From NCBI RefSeq assembly GCF_020171845.1, contig NZ_JAIVAM010000002.1:372001-436000 (forward strand): a DNA stretch of 64,000 nucleotides, read 5' to 3'. Position 1 is the stretch's first letter; each line of letters starts with the position of its first letter. The position numbers and the translations under genes were made by a program. A model generated the notes under the pieces. It made no database searches, had not been told where the DNA came from, and saw only the letters and a program-made list of their open reading frames with translations. This document shows, piece after piece, positions 63,512 through 64,000 of this stretch. This stretch comes from Cytobacillus kochii (GTDB lineage Bacteria > Bacillota > Bacilli > Bacillales > Cytobacillaceae).

Positions 63512-64000
63512 ATGGAAAGAGATTTTATGGGTGAATTAATGGATATAGGAAGTATAGTTGATGAGTTGGATACATCCCTAATTGAGAGTAAATCAAGTAA
63601 TGCCGAGGATGTTTTAATGTATGTTACTACAATAGAAGAAAAATTTGAGCTAATTGATGTTGAACAACTTGATACAATTCAAAAAATTGTTTATTTGTAT
63701 ACTAAAGCTAATTATAGAGCTATTTTGCAACATATCTCTTATACGGAATTTGAACAATTACAGGAAGTTTCTAAGTTAATAAGGCAATCTGAAGGTTATG
63801 ATGATTTTGCTTTTCAAAACTTCGCATTAAGAATAAAGGATTACCGAGAGGCAATTAGTTTATCGAAAGAGAATGATAAATTAAGTCCGGTATATGCTTC
63901 GCAAATTTATGTTAATTTAGCAAATGTTTATAATGAAATGGGTAGAACAGTTGAATCTATTGAAGAGCTAAAAAAGGTTGAAAATCTAGTTGATCGTTTT
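63512..64000 (+). CDS. Helical-repeat protein, 3' end outside window
   Basis: Open from ATG 63512 (AAGGGTGG upstream) to the window edge, 163 codons. It begins MERDFMGELMDIGSIVDELD and is almost all helix; a TPR-like repeat is visible (YASQIYVNLANVYNEMGRTV). It lies 140 bases after the NACHT gene on the same strand, so the two may be co-transcribed parts of one defence system. Because it is cut by the window edge, domains further on are unknown. Confidence 0.7.
   Translation, partial: MERDFMGELMDIGSIVDELDTSLIESKSSNAEDVLMYVTTIEEKFELIDVEQLDTIQKIVYLYTKANYRAILQHISYTEFEQLQEVSKLIRQSEGYDDFAFQNFALRIKDYREAISLSKENDKLSPVYASQIYVNLANVYNEMGRTVESIEELKKVENLVDRF

Overview
The window is AT-rich Gram-positive DNA, most likely from a Bacillaceae-type Bacillota. 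The signs are strong GGAGG-type ribosome binding sites, many TTG and GTG starts, lipoproteins and CsoR/CopZ/CopA copper genes of the Bacillus kind. Plasmid-type replication and ParMR partition genes, a restriction cluster and a Tn7-like transposon all lie in 64 kb, so I infer a large plasmid or a plasmid integrated in the chromosome. No rRNA, tRNA or CRISPR array was seen.

Layout. (1) 1-13.2 kb is a copper and redox island: a two-component system, CopB-type ATPase, CueP with CcdA and a ResA-like thioredoxin, a Csp3-type copper storage protein, a CuA-type cupredoxin lipoprotein, a siroheme/4Fe-4S-type protein, then csoR-copA-copZ. Three CsoR-like operators mark the copper-controlled units. (2) 13.2-23 kb is a decayed zone with few intact genes (two small secreted proteins, a lipoprotein, a UPF0489 protein). 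It holds dispersed degenerate repeats, a broken tnsD and a broken ISL3-type transposase. (3) 23-29.4 kb is an ordered run of small accessory genes (a basic protein, a PD-(D/E)XK protein, a HEPN protein, an XRE regulator, a GIY-YIG nuclease). They are separated by five near-identical 28-bp direct repeats, so the run looks like a cassette array. (4) 29.8-34.2 kb holds an XRE regulator and a primase-helicase, probably the replication protein. (5) 34.4-42.7 kb is a type I restriction operon hsdM-hsdS-gmrSD-like-hsdR. (6) 42.7-45.3 kb is parM-parR with a candidate centromere, then a tandem four-helix-bundle protein. (7) 45.5-52.3 kb holds unknown genes, an XRE-dynamin GTPase fusion and a TerB_N protein. 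(8) 52.4-64 kb has a small tyrosine recombinase, a complete tnsA-tnsB-tnsC-tnsD operon, a 1373-residue nuclease-NACHT protein and the start of a helical-repeat gene, probably transposon cargo.

How the parts work together. The copper genes cover export (CopA, CopB), trafficking (CopZ), cytosolic storage (Csp3), extracytoplasmic binding (CueP, cupredoxin), thiol maintenance (CcdA, ResA-like) and control (CsoR, HK/RR). The mobile and defence part joins replication and partition functions to several anti-invader genes.

The most notable single observation is that TnsA carries Gln and Asn at the positions of its two acidic catalytic residues, while TnsB keeps its full DDE triad. This suggests a Tn7-like element that no longer cuts its 5' strands and may form cointegrates, with the adjacent tyrosine recombinase as a candidate resolvase. 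The repeat-delimited cassette array at 23.5-28.4 kb is the other candidate for an undescribed arrangement.
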